This document shows positions 52,511-62,589 of a stretch of DNA of 64,000 nt, piece by piece. The notes below the pieces were generated by a model that was not told the origin of the DNA, did no database searches, and worked only from the letters and a program-made list of their open reading frames with translations. A program made the translations under genes and the position numbers. The stretch covers positions 22,321,108 through 22,385,107 of the forward strand of contig JABAKD010000023.1 of assembly GCA_012845835.1 (NCBI GenBank), read 5' to 3'. Numbering within the stretch: the first letter of the stretch is position 1; the number at the start of each line of letters is the position of its first letter. This DNA comes from Undaria pinnatifida. Its lineage: Eukaryota > Sar > Phaeophyceae > Laminariales > Alariaceae.

Positions 52511-53944
52511 ATGGGTTTTCAAACGGAAAGCAGACGGAACAGGAAAGATAGTAAAGGCCAAGGCAAGGCTTGTAGCGAAGGGCTTCAAGCAGAAGTATGG
52601 TGTGGACTATCTTCAGACTTTCTCGCCTACCGCAAATGCTGCATCTCAGCGGCTGTTAGTAGCGTTGGTGAGTGCAAGTACAACTTGGAATTACTCCACT
52701 GGGATATTGAGCAAGCGTTTGTTCAGTCGGAATTGGATCACGAGGTGTTCATGAAGTTGCCTCCTGGCTGCGGTTCCATGTCAGGAGAAGTTGCCCGTTT
52801 GAACAAGAGTTTGTACGGATTGAAGCAGGCATCTAGAACATTCTACAAGAGGCTAGTGTCGGACCTGAAGAGGATTGGTTTAGAGCAGTCTATGTCTGAC
52901 CCCTGTGTCCTGCGTTTCATGATGGGAGACGAGGTGGTGGGGATGGTCGCGGTTCACGCAGATGATATTCTGTATGCAGGAACTAAGAGTCTGGCTAAGA
53001 TGGTTGTGGAAGCACTAGGTGACTCTCTTCCTACGAAAAATTTGGGTAAGGTCAAGTTCTTTCTTGGGTGCGAATTTATTCGCGACCGCGAGGCTGGCAC
53101 GATTGAGATTTCTCAAGATAGCTACAGCAGGAGTGTTCTCGAGAGATTCAATATTTGTCGCACCAGCTCGATCCCTGCTTCCCTTGCCAACGATAACAGG
53201 TCCTTGAAGGAGGATGAGGGGGCAGGAGATGTGCCGTTCCGAGAGGTGGTGGGGAGCCTGATGTGGATTGCCAGCCAGACGAGGCCCGACACCTCGAATG
53301 CTGTGCGGGTTGTGGCGAGGCACTCTCACGAGCCAAAGAGAAGCCACCGGAAGGCAGCCCAGAAGATCCTGAATCATCTTCTGGAAACGGCGCATCTAAC
53401 TCTGAAGTTCAACCAGGACAGTTCGGTAGACGTAAGCACGTTGGTGTACGTAGATGCCAACTTTGCGAGCAAGGCTACTGACCGTAGATCAGTTTCGGGA
53501 GCGATGGTGTTTGTGGCTGCGATGCTTGTGGTTTGGATTTCTAGGACGCAGAAATGCGTTTCACAGTCGACTTCTGCAGCAGAGTATCTTGCGATGGGCG
53601 ATGGTGTGAAGGAGGCTCTGTTTGTGAACGGAATGCTTCAGTTGCTGATGCCTAGTAGGAAGCCTCGTAAGATCGACGCCCTTGAAGGAGCGATTGCGCT
53701 TGCAGAGAATCCGCTTAGCTCGAGTAGGAGTAAGCACATCGACGTGAGGCACCACTTTCTTAGGAATTTGACCGAGGAGGGTATGATCGAGGTCACGCAT
53801 GTTGCCAGCGAAAAACAGCATGCGGCCGTCCTCACGAAGGCTCTGCCGAGAGATCTTTTGAAGTTCACCGCGACTTTGCATTTGGCTCGAGGGATGAGAA
53901 GTAGAAGTCTGAGTCGTATTTATTTTATTTTATTTCTTCTTTGA
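52500..53944 (+). pseudogene. Outer copia reverse transcriptase and RNase H
   Basis: The first 60 codons are in the frame from 52500 (ARWVFKRKADGTGKIVKAKA, GVDYLQTFSPTANAAS). From about 52690 the sense frame is that of 52511 (LLHWDIEQAFVQSELDHEVF, LYGLKQASRTFYKRL). The active site is VAVHADDILYAG, so the Val of x-V-D-D is replaced by Ala. RNase H: LVYVDANFASKATDRRSVSG (second Asp of the motif changed to Asn), QSTSAAEYLA (Ser-Glu-Ala-Glu changed) and EKQHAAVLTKALP (AD changed to AA). Altered catalytic positions mark this copy as inactive. Confidence 0.85.
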
Positions 53945-54137
53945 TATATATTTTTGATCTGGTAGATACAACAGCCCCTAGGGAGGGTGTTCGTGATAGC
54001 GGCGCGACTTTGCACTTGGCTCGATGGATGAGAAGTAGAAGTCTGAGTCGTATTTATTTTATTTTATTTCTTCTTTGATACATATATTTGGTCTGGTAGA
54101 TACAAGAGCCCCTAGGGAGGGTGTTCGTGATAGCGGC
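53870..54137 (+). repeat. 134-bp tandem duplication spanning polypurine tract and LTR start
   Basis: GCGACTTTGCA..TGGCTCGA through CCCCTAGGGAGGG and TGTTCGTGATAGCGGC occurs at 53870-54003 and 54004-54137. The element therefore has two polypurine tracts, and the first is followed by only about 16 bases of LTR. Confidence 0.85.
54114..54121 (+). promoter_or_regulatory. Polypurine tract of outer element
   Basis: AGGGAGGG directly before the right LTR; the inner element has the same sequence. Confidence 0.75.
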
Positions 54138-54548
54138 CGTGTGTATCGACTGAGTTGCGGTAGAAATCTGATTGGATGATTTGAATAGCGGAACTGTCGA
54201 TCTGAGGTTGCCAAGATAGCACATAGGAATACTCTTTGTGGTGCTGCCGTAGTTCGGTAGATTGTACACACCTAAGGGTTATACATTGGACCGCAGGAGT
54301 ATGTATGGTACATCGGACAATTGTCAGGTAGAATACTCCCGTATTGTTGCTAGAGGTCGGATTAACGGCTTACAGCCGTGATCGGTGAGTTGCATTGGTC
54401 CGATTGTGTGCATCTTTCCGAAGTGGCGTGGGAGCTCGCAGCCTTTGTGCTCGCCCCACTCGTTCACCCCACTTCCCGACCTGTCTCTCCAGACCAAGGT
54501 CTCATTAATACAATATCTATTTCTGCAGAAGTCACGGATTTACCAACA
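54122..54548 (+). repeat. Outer element right LTR
   Basis: 427 bp, TGTTCGTGATAGCGGCC to TTTACCAACA, followed by CTGAG (54549-54553). Confidence 0.9.
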
Positions 54549-54714
54549 CTGAGCTTGATGCGCGTGGTTTCAAATCCAGGTATCACCGGGGGAAAGCAAA
54601 AATGATACTCATAAATAAAGGAAACGGTGGGAATTTCAAGGAAAACCACAAACAACTGGAAAAACCAAAAACATAATAAGTTGGAGCAAGAAACTGTCCG
54701 CACAGGCGGCAAAT
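54549..54714 (+). repeat. tRNA-related SINE, right half of split copy
   Basis: CTGAGCTTGATGCGCGTGG, GTTTCAAATCCAGGTATCAC completes the tRNA-like head cut at 41860. It contains the B-box-like GTTTCAAATCC. The A-rich body that follows leads into repeat family R. Confidence 0.65.
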
Positions 54715-54995
54715 TAATGGCGAATTTGTAGGAAGTTCAACTTACACAAAAAAGAAGGACAAATCGCGAAAAAGTTCAAAATCGTGTTGGCAGAAAACAA
54801 ATTTGAAGGAAGCAGCTGAAAAGTCGAGAAAAAACTGGAAAAACGAGTAAAAATGAAAAAAACAAAACGGAGCAAAAAATCAAAGAAAACCAGGACCGTT
54901 CCGCAAGTAATGGACAGAAGCAGGGTCGAAGTGGGGCCCCCGGGGATACTAGGGATGCACCAAGTGAGCACTTTCAGCAGGAAGATAAAAATAAG
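54715..54995 (+). repeat. Dispersed repeat family R, long copy 1
   Basis: AGGAAGTTCAACTTACAC, AAATCGCGAAAAAGTTCAAA, GGAAGCAGCTGAAAAGTC, GACCGTTCCGCAAGTAATG, GGTCGAAGTGGG and GAGCACTTTCAGCAG. It matches 56180-56500 over about 280 bases. Because it follows the tRNA-like head, it may be the body of the same SINE-type element. Confidence 0.7.
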
Positions 54996-55014
54996 TAATT
55001 ATTACACGGGCTCC

Positions 55015-55735
55015 GCTCGGCGGGCGGCTGACGCCCGTTACGCTCGCGCAAGTAAGATTTCAACTGAATGTGAAGGGGGCAGAAAAAAGAGGCCCATGAA
55101 TTAGTGCAACTAGCGATTTAATAATGCCAAGAGCTTCCTTGTGCGGAGCTGATTGCCCTGTCTGTGCTGTGCTGTATTTTGGCGGTGTCACGTTCTGATC
55201 GGCAGTGGTACGGGTGTAATTTGCGAAGCAAAAATCGCGAAGAGGACCGAAATGGAGAACAAAATCAACGACGAAAGCAAAAAAGACGAGTACACACACG
55301 TACTACCGGTATCTGGTACATGGTACTTCGCCTAATACCTGGTGGTACTCTGTGTGGTTCTAAAGAAAGCACAGGGCTCCGCTCCGCGGACTGCTGACGC
55401 CGCCCGCTACGCTCGTGCGAGGAAGATGCAACTGAAACATGTAAATGGGGCAGGAGGAAGAGGCCCGTGATTATTTGGTGCGAATAGCGAATTGATAATA
55501 ATGCCAAGAGGTGCTTGTGCAGAGCTAATTGCCCTGCGTTGTGCTGCGTGCTTCTTGATGTCACATTCTGAACGGTAGTACGTGTGATATTTGCGGGAGG
55601 GGTGGGACATGGGGACTGAGAGAGGATAATCAAATGAAGAAAGCAAAAAGACGAGTACACAACATGTCGTACATGAACCTGGTACCTGTATCATACCTGG
55701 TACTACTACTGCTGTATGTTCAAAAGAACGCACAG
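55015..55735 (+). repeat. Two tandem units of about 355 bp
   Basis: Each unit starts GGGCTCCGCTC.GCGG, then GCTGACGCC, CGTTACGCTCG or CGCTACGCTCG, AATAATGCCAAGAG, TTGTGC.GAGCT.ATTGCCCT, GTCACRTTCTGA, GACGAGTACACA and TACCTGGTA. Units begin at about 55020 and 55376. A third decayed start lies near 55730. No coding frame is convincing. Confidence 0.75.
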
Positions 55736-56150
55736 CGCCGCACGACGCAGCACCGCAAAACGAAGCGCAAGGCACGGCACCGCACTGCGCTGCGCTGCTG
55801 AGCTATATATAGCCGGGCTGACCTGAGTTGGGGGTACATTGTTTGTGATCCAACAACAAGATAAATATGTACAAGCCTGGTGTAGTATTAATAGTACCGG
55901 TACGCGGTATGATACATAGAATGGTACTGGCATGTACAAACTAGTAAAGGTACAGCAAACACGCAGCATGGCAAAGCACGGCAAAGCATAGCGCTGCGGT
56001 GCGCTGCTGAGCTGAGCTGCAGGGCATCGCAAGGCACGGCACTGGACAGCGCTGCGCTGCTGAGCTATAGCGCTGCGGTGGGGTGCTGGGCGGCGCTGAG
56101 CTGATGAGCCAAGCCGAGATTTCAGCTGATGAAACTTCATGCAAGTACAA
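55736..56150. repeat. GCGCTGCG-rich short-repeat DNA
   Basis: GCGCTGCG, GCTGCTGAGCT and GGCACGGCA recur many times at 55780-55805 and 55960-56110, giving alternating Ala/Cys-rich frames that are not genes. A GTACCGGTAC palindrome lies near 55895. Confidence 0.6.
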
Positions 56151-56179
56151 AACAAATGGTGGGAATCAAATAAAAGCTG

Positions 56180-56500
56180 AAGCTGGACCGTTCTGCAAGT
56201 AATGCACAGGCGGAAAATTGGAGGCAAATGGTAGGAAGTTCAACTTACTAGACGGAAAGGAAGAAAAAATCGCGAAAAAGTTCAAAATCGTGTTGGCAGA
56301 AAAAGAAAATGCAGGAAGCAGCTGAAAAGTCAAGAAACACCTGGCAAAACGAGCAGAAACAAAACTAATAAGGCGGAGCAAGAAATCAAAGAAAAGATGG
56401 ACCGTTCCGCAAGTACTGCACGGAGGCAGTGTCGAAGTGGGATCCCCGGAAATGCCAGGGGTGCACCAACCGAGCACTTTCAGCAGAAATATATCTATAA
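56180..56500 (+). repeat. Dispersed repeat family R, long copy 2
   Basis: Same blocks as at 54715-54995 in the same order and strand. GGACCGTTC.GCAAGTA occurs at both ends of this copy (56185 and 56398), hinting at an internal tandem arrangement. Confidence 0.7.
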
Positions 56501-56659
56501 GTATGTTTATACACTACATAATTTCCTTTCTTACCGTTTTAGTTTTTACCTCCTCTCACTCTTCACTGCAATTCGTTCAACTGCTGCTCTACTTGGCACT
56601 ACGCCAACCGCATCCCTGGATTGAGCACATGATTATGGTATCTGAATTCCGCGTAGGTG

Positions 56660-56900
56660 CGGCCATAGCCGATTGGCACACAGTCTCTAGGCATACGCGT
56701 ATTCCAGGCCCTGGACGCGGCTGAAATTGTAGCCGATGTGCACGCCCGCATACCAGGCCCAAGTAAAATATCCCGGTGTAGCCGATTGGCACACAGTCTC
56801 TAGGCATACGCGTATTCCAGGCCCTGGGCGCGGCTCAAATTGTGGCCGATGTGCACGCCCGCATACCAGGCCCACGTATAGTATCCCGGTGTATTTATTA
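56660..56900 (+). repeat. Two tandem units of about 112 bp
   Basis: GCCGATTGGCACACAGTCTC, GGCATACGCGTATTCCAGGC and GCATACCAGGCCCA each occur twice, at about 56667 and 56779. The array ends four bases before the stop codon of the neighbouring gene. Confidence 0.85.
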
Positions 56901-56903
56901 GCA

Positions 56904-58607
56904 TCAGTCCTCGTAGCCCCATGATGGTTGGGGTTGTTTAGCGGGTGCACTCTTCATGGCTGTGATGGGATTTCTTTTAGCGTTGTCCTGTGAAACCCCT
57001 GCGTTGCTAGCTGAGACCCCTGCATTGCTCCTAGCATTGCGTACCTTGTAATGCCGAAGAGACCCTAACCAAGGGAGAGGGCATACCCCAACCACTTTCT
57101 GTTTTGGTTCGTTCACTCCTTCTCCTGGATTGTGGTGCTCAGCAAACACTTGGTTCCTCTTGTTCCGTCCGAGTGGGATATTGGCGGGCGTAGGGCGCGT
57201 ATTTTTTAATGCCTTCGACGCAGCACCCTCCTGGTCAGTCACAGTGTGTCCCTCCTTCCGTCGTCCGGGTCGGGTCTTACGCTTTCGGCAGATCCGACAT
57301 ACGGAACAGCAGCAAGAACAGAGGACATTGCATGCTAAAGTCAGCGTTATCCCGGTGAACCCTGCCACGAACATGAGCAAAATGATAGCTTGATAAATGG
57401 TCGTATAGAAGAAGGTGGGAATATCGTCTTCTTCACTCCAGTTCCAGCCCATCCAGGCTGAGGTTACGTTTATCTGCATTCGGCAGCTAGAGGGCGCACA
57501 AGTCGGTCGTAATGATTTTGTTGAAAATTCTCGGAGGCAGTCGCCTTGAGATCCATCGTACAGCGTGATGTCGATATAATCCATAGTAAATGAGTCGTAG
57601 CTGAAGTATCTCATACCATAAAATGCGTTTTGCACATCTTCAGGAGCACCGATAAACACCATGTTCTGCTCGAAAAAGGCATTGCCGTCGCAGGTCCAGT
57701 CTTGCGTAGCACTACACACGGCACTGAACTCCAGCCGTGCCACCTGTGTTTCATTAAGGGATACGTATCCTTTGTCCACGTCGAGGTCAACGCGAATAGG
57801 GTCAACGCCCTTATCCTTCTCAGTGACAGAAATGTTGTAGATGAACACCTGATCTGGCCGAGTTTCGTCGTCGTCCATTGCGGCGCCCATGGCACGAACA
57901 GATAGAATTTGATCTGTACAATTTAGGGTGCTATTGTCGTTGGTGTTTGTCACCTTTAGCTTTTGGGATGACTCGGGGGAAGAGATAGCCGCAGTTCCCA
58001 ATTCTAGGGACGTGTAGAATGATACTGAGCCTACATCGTCTAACGCGGAGAGTTGAGAACCGTTCCAGTGAGTTGTGGGTTCTGTAAAAAAATCCCTTGG
58101 AGGCCGATATATCACACTTGTTCCATGCTCGTACGGATATGCGGCTGGTGTCGACAGAGTTGACCCGACTTCGACCGACCTGTTGGTGGCTGCATCGAAC
58201 AAGCTTCCAACATGCGGAACGCCCGTGATGGTAAACCACAAAAACCCCTCGCTGTCATCGATGGCAGTCCCGTACAATAGAACTTCGTTATCCATGTCCT
58301 CATAGCACTGCCACAAAAAACCATCGTCGACTAACGCCGAGACTCCCGTCATCACGGTCACATTTATGGTCGCAGGCACGGAATAATTCCAGTGCGAGTC
58401 GAACACTTTGAACGTAAAACTGTCCCTCCCCAGCGTCTGGTCGCCAGGCATATTGGAGGCCACTGAGAACACGTCGGGTTGGTACGCGACGTACTTGCTC
58501 CACAGCATCTGACCGTTTGTGATGAGGACGTTTGACACGGAGCCATTTTCGAACACCTTAGAACGACGCGACGTGAAGAAAAACGGGTCACAATGCGTGT
58601 CAAACAT
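56904..58607 (-). CDS. Single-pass membrane protein with cadherin-like ectodomain (3' part)
   Basis: A 567-codon open minus frame, the best intact coding region in the window. Residues 1-395 are extracellular-type: many N-x-S/T sites and repeats containing DSFTFKVFDSHWNYSVPATI, a cadherin/tandem-95-like strand pattern (about residues 60-85). Asp/Glu-rich loops follow. A hydrophobic segment IILLMFVAGFTGITLTLA (about 405-425) is followed by CNVLCSCCCSVCRICRKRK, a palmitoylation-like Cys cluster with basic stop-transfer residues. A basic tail of about 120 residues contains NAGVSASNAGVSQDNA and ends WGYED. The N-terminal exons should lie above 58607. ATG at 58607 may not be the true start; TCGTTCTAAG near 58558 could be a splice acceptor. 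Likely a surface adhesion or receptor-like protein; partner unknown. Confidence 0.7.
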   Translation of the reverse strand: MFDTHCDPFFFTSRRSKVFENGSVSNVLITNGQMLWSKYVAYQPDVFSVASNMPGDQTLGRDSFTFKVFDSHWNYSVPATINVTVMTGVSALVDDGFLWQCYEDMDNEVLLYGTAIDDSEGFLWFTITGVPHVGSLFDAATNRSVEVGSTLSTPAAYPYEHGTSVIYRPPRDFFTEPTTHWNGSQLSALDDVGSVSFYTSLELGTAAISSPESSQKLKVTNTNDNSTLNCTDQILSVRAMGAAMDDDETRPDQVFIYNISVTEKDKGVDPIRVDLDVDKGYVSLNETQVARLEFSAVCSATQDWTCDGNAFFEQNMVFIGAPEDVQNAFYGMRYFSYDSFTMDYIDITLYDGSQGDCLREFSTKSLRPTCAPSSCRMQINVTSAWMGWNWSEEDDIPTFFYTTIYQAIILLMFVAGFTGITLTLACNVLCSCCCSVCRICRKRKTRPGRRKEGHTVTDQEGAASKALKNTRPTPANIPLGRNKRNQVFAEHHNPGEGVNEPKQKVVGVCPLPWLGSLRHYKVRNARSNAGVSASNAGVSQDNAKRNPITAMKSAPAKQPQPSWGYED

Positions 58608-60500
58608 AAATCATTTATGGCAACGAGTCTTCAATGGTAATATCAAAACTTCTGGAACGTTTTTCGGGTGTCCGCACTTGGCTCGTTTTGCCATTAAGTC
58701 ATTACATACAAGACGTCCAGTAGAGCGAGGGGCTGCTCGACCGATGACTCGAATCCGTATATCAGTTGTGAAATAATCAACAACGGAGGAGCTGCCACGA
58801 AGCAGGCTGAAACACTCATCCACACCGGTCCTTGATGGCATGCAAGTGCACGCTCAGTGTACGAAGGAATCTACAGGAGATATTGCTTCAAGCAACGGAC
58901 ATAAAATGGCTCGAGAGGACGGGGAAATCGATAGGGATGCCGGCTTGGGAGGAAAGCACAATGTTTACGTTACAAGAATTTTTCGCCACACGGCAGTTGC
59001 ACTGCAACTGGCCAAATAGTCGGTAACCGCACGCTGCGGTTACTACAAAACAACTAATTGTGGTTTGTAGGGGTCCTTAGTCTTTACTCTGAGATCTTCG
59101 AGTTGAAAATCGCGTTGTACCGACCATCGCAATAGAATGCTGTTTCGCATGCTCATAGCATAAAAGAGTCATACGATAGTTTCGCAGTGGGCTGTATTGT
59201 TTATGCCCTGCGGAAAAAGCAAAATATCTCAAACTGTCCCCCCTGCCCCCCGGCTTCCATACTCTCAAACACCTTGCTTCTCGACCGTTCTCTCTGTGCT
59301 CTGTGGTTCTTAATGCTGTCTCGCTGGTTTTGCCTCAATAAAGCTAAAACGTAGGTCAACAAGGCGCTTCGTTCCGCGGGTGGCATTCGCCGCCCGCTAC
59401 GCTCGCTCAGGAACGAAAAATACAACAAATTATGGGAAGCGGACAGAGGTTCACGATAGCAGGTGCAAAATGACGATTTTGGCAAGGCCAAGACTCCCAC
59501 CGCCATGCTCCGGGAAAAACAGCGCGGATGCCATATACAAAGTATACCGTATGCGGCTGTGTTATGGTACGGCATTGGAAGGCCGGTAATTATTCCCAAA
59601 ATGGGTGTAAATGGCGTTTGGTATCCGGGACAATCATGAGATGGGACGGGGGAGGAAAGGCATTTTTTAACATCGGAGCACGGCCGTCGGAAACGCATCG
59701 CATAAATTAACCCCTTTACGACTGGCAACGTATTATCGGGAACAGACCATTTGGAGATAAGTGCAGGGAGAGTTTTGGGGCTCTATAGTGGTTAAACCGC
59801 CGTCGGTCTCGTGTCACATTGGTAGGATTTCATACGCCTGGTTGGCGAAAAAAGGGAACAGCGGGTATCATCAGAGGTTCGTCGGTTTCGTGTCGCTTAT
59901 TGAACGAAGCAAGCTCGCCCGCCCGCAGCTCTCAGCAGTGTGCACGGAGCAGTAGTACCAGATGGAGGAAGCCTCCGGTGGCGGCAAAGGTACCGCAACT
60001 GAGAGGTTGATCGACGACATGCACGTACACAGCGACGCTGACCCGGCTCTGGTCTCGTGTGCCGTGCTGCTGATGCTACCGCTGCAATACCTTCTACTGC
60101 TGCTGTCGACAGCAGCAGCAGCAATAAAGTACTCGTAACGGTTGTTGTCTCTGACAAAAGCCAAGATCAAACAGCGCAGAGGTCGGTTCGCGTCTATCAC
60201 ATGATCAGGTATTATGCTGCTTGCTGTTATGTATTCGGCTTGCTGGTCTCCCCATACGTTTTCCGTATTCACCCGGAAGATTGAATTACTATACTACTGT
60301 AGGTGTTGAGATCACCGCCTCATTAACCCAATTACTAGTAAGGCACACTTCACAAATTGTCCACACAGAGAGCGCGGCAGACGAAAATACACCATTTTGG
60401 GGGACTGAGAGCAGGGAGATATTGCACAAACAACCCCTGACTCGAACTACATTCGCTTCAACAGCGCACGCGCGCCCAGTCGTTTGTTTCACACATGTGC
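58608..60500. other. No gene recognised; possible upstream exons unseen
   Basis: Several short frames (minus 58611-58841, minus 59201-59728) show no family. CGCCCGCTACGCTCGCTCAGG near 59390 resembles the edge of the 355-bp repeats at 55.0-55.7 kb. A CTG/CAG microsatellite (CTGCTGCTGTCGACAGCAGC) near 60100-60122 is palindromic. Upstream exons of the membrane protein may lie here. Confidence 0.35.
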
Positions 60501-60959
60501 ACGGAGTGAGAACATATCCGCGGAGCGGTTTTTTGCGAGGCGGTTCGATCAAACCGCACCGCTCCGTGACATTTGTAGCAGCGGATATCCGACTTTTCCC
60601 AAAAGCGGATATCCGCTCCATAACACTCTAAACAAATCCGCTCAGCTCCATGACATTTTCAAGCGCGGATATCCACTCCGCAATAAACCGTGAGCTGCAC
60701 GGTGTGCGGATATCCGCTCCGCGACATTATTACACAAGAAAAAAAAACGCTGCGCTCCGTACGGATTATAACTGCGCGCAATACCGTTTCTATACGGAGT
60801 GTTTCGACCCACTCCGTGGCATATATCTCACGGATCAAACCGCTTAAGGCCACAGTTTTCCACGGACAAAATTGTTACGAATGCCGGATAATCTACCGTA
60901 GAACGACTTTTTGACATAACGGTAGTGTGTTCCTCGTATGGCGTCCATCGCGACGGCAT

Positions 60960-61290
60960 CCATCCCCCACCCCACGTACACAACGTAGTATGAACAGGTG
61001 GCTGTTTTGTTGTTTTTAACTGTTGCTTCAGTTGGTTTCACATTTTCACTGCTGTTGACGTTTTTCATGGTGGAGAGCCGTGGTCCTGGGTCACTGCTGC
61101 TGTTGCGCGTCTGCTTCCCCACCGCCCGACGTACACAACGTAGTATGAACAGATGGTCGCGTTGTTGTTTTCAACCGTTGTTGTTTTAGTTTGTTTCACG
61201 CTTTCACTGCTGTTGACGTTTTCCATGGTGGAGACCCGTGGTCCTGCGTCAGACACTGCTGCTGTTGCGCGTCTGCTGCCCCGCCCCCCG
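60960..61290 (+). repeat. Tandem duplication of about 155 bp
   Basis: GTACACAACGTAGTATGAAC, CACTGCTGTTGACGTTTT.CA and GCTGCTGTTGCGCGTCTGCT each occur twice (from about 60975 and 61130). Confidence 0.8.
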
Positions 61291-61980
61291 TCACTCTGTG
61301 CTGTATGGCCAGTAAATCCTCAATTAATCAATATTCTTTCCTTTTTTTTCTCGAGGGACGCAACGTTTACATGTACACCTGTTTGTTAATCCCTACAACG
61401 CGCAGAGGGCTTACCCATTGCGCAGTCGGCCGCGGGGTGATGCGTCAGCAGCAAGTAGATGAAGGCACCATGAATATATTATATTATCGCGGCTCTATGC
61501 CGGGGTGCAACGTGGGGAGCCAACTTGGAGAGAAGAAGAGCACTCACAGTAGAAGAAAAAGAATTGTCGGCTAAACAGCCCGGGACATATTCCGTCATCC
61601 CGATATCCCGCTACCATGTAGCCAGCATATCACTGGAAACCCCTACTACAATTGTACTCAACCGGCATCATATCCGTATCATATCCCAACAAGCAAACAA
61701 CAGCCTCCCTGCTTCCTAAATGATACGCCAATGATGCTATACTAGTACCATATCATCCGCGTAAAACGATCCTTTCAGTGAAAAATACGGTCAATCAATA
61801 TCCTCCCAGTACAACTGTGACAAGAAAGAAAGATTGCAGCACGATACTCCTTGAAAGGCACTCCATATACCAAGATAACTACTTACCTCCTCTGGTGCTG
61901 GGCGTTGAGCACCACAAGGTTGCGAGAACAGAAATATTTTTATCCGCCAGTGCATCGTATCCTTTCGTACATATTGGCAT
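61291..61980. other. No gene recognised
   Basis: Middle of the palindrome-bearing element. Short frames only. Confidence 0.35.
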
Positions 61981-62429
61981 TTACTCGCGGATATCCGTAC
62001 CATTTTCACGGTCAACCGTATCATTTCTACGGAGAATTGCTACGGTGCACCGTGGGCAAATGCCGCAGTTTCGTGCGGTTTGCTCGACGGAGTTAGATAA
62101 ACCGCCCGGTGAAAAAAACGTGCGACGGATATCCGCTCCGCAATAATCCGTCACATTTGTAGCGGCGGATATCCGCTCCGCGGCAACCCCGTGGCTTTCC
62201 CTGAAAGCGAACATCCGCTCCGTAACACAATTGAAAAATCCGCGCCGATCCTTGACATATTCAAGGGCGGATATCCTTTAATCCGGGAAATCTGTAGCGG
62301 CGGGTATCCGCTCCGTAGTAATGCGGGACTCCGCCCACGGGCGGATATCCGCTCCGCGAGATCTTTTTGAAAGAAAACCGCTCCGCGGAGCGGTTCTTAC
62401 TCCTCAAACACATTGTTATCCTGCTTTTT

Positions 62430-62585
62430 TTCGCGGAGGTTAGACACGCAGGGAAAAAGCGCGCTGAAGCGGATACGCGCCAAGCCCAAGCGGCACTGGA
62501 AGTCGAGGTGGAGGGGAGGCACAAAAAGGGAGGCGCCAGGGTGTCTGCGACATCTTCCACCCTTCGCTGCTACTGCTGCTGCTAG
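62430..62585 (+). pseudogene. Fragment of the basic helical protein seen at 40.5-41.0 kb
   Basis: The frame reads GKKRAEADTRQAQAALEVEV then EGRHKKGGARVSATSS. The corresponding minus-strand segment at about 40620-40690 reads RKRAEADIREAQAALEVEVE. At least 18 of 21 residues agree, so the two loci share an ancestral coding sequence. Here it is a fragment whose upstream codons come from the palindromic element and whose end is a CTG-derived tail. Confidence 0.5.
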
Positions 62586-62589
62586 TCGC

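Larger units (their letters stand above)
41861..54548 (+). mobile_element. Outer Ty1/copia LTR retrotransposon (interrupted)
   Basis: Starts TGTTCGTGATAGCGGCC, ends TTTACCAACA, and is flanked by the 5-bp duplication CTGAG. LTRs are 424 bp (41861-42284) and 427 bp (54122-54548) and differ by about 15-20 changes by eye. Gene order is gag, protease, integrase, RT, RNase H, as in copia. A second copia element (44451-50838, minus) sits inside the integrase region. Without that insert the element would be about 6.3 kb. Several stops and frameshifts are present. Confidence 0.9.
60513..62395. mobile_element. Putative element built from GCGGATATCCGC palindromes
   Basis: Near 60518 the left edge reads CCGCGGAGCGGTTTTTTGC. 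The right edge (62376-62395) is a perfect 20-bp palindrome made of CCGCTCCGCGGAGCGG flanked by AA and TT. The edges are thus inverted copies over CCGCGGAGCGGTT. At least ten GCGGATATCCGC or close variants lie in two blocks: 60590-60720 (60592, 60612, 60665, 60704) and 61987-62350 (61987, 62126, 62165, 62262, 62296, 62341). Most are followed by TCCGC or TCCGT. The middle has none and holds a tandem duplication. No transposase is visible. Boundaries and mobility are inferred. Confidence 0.5.
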
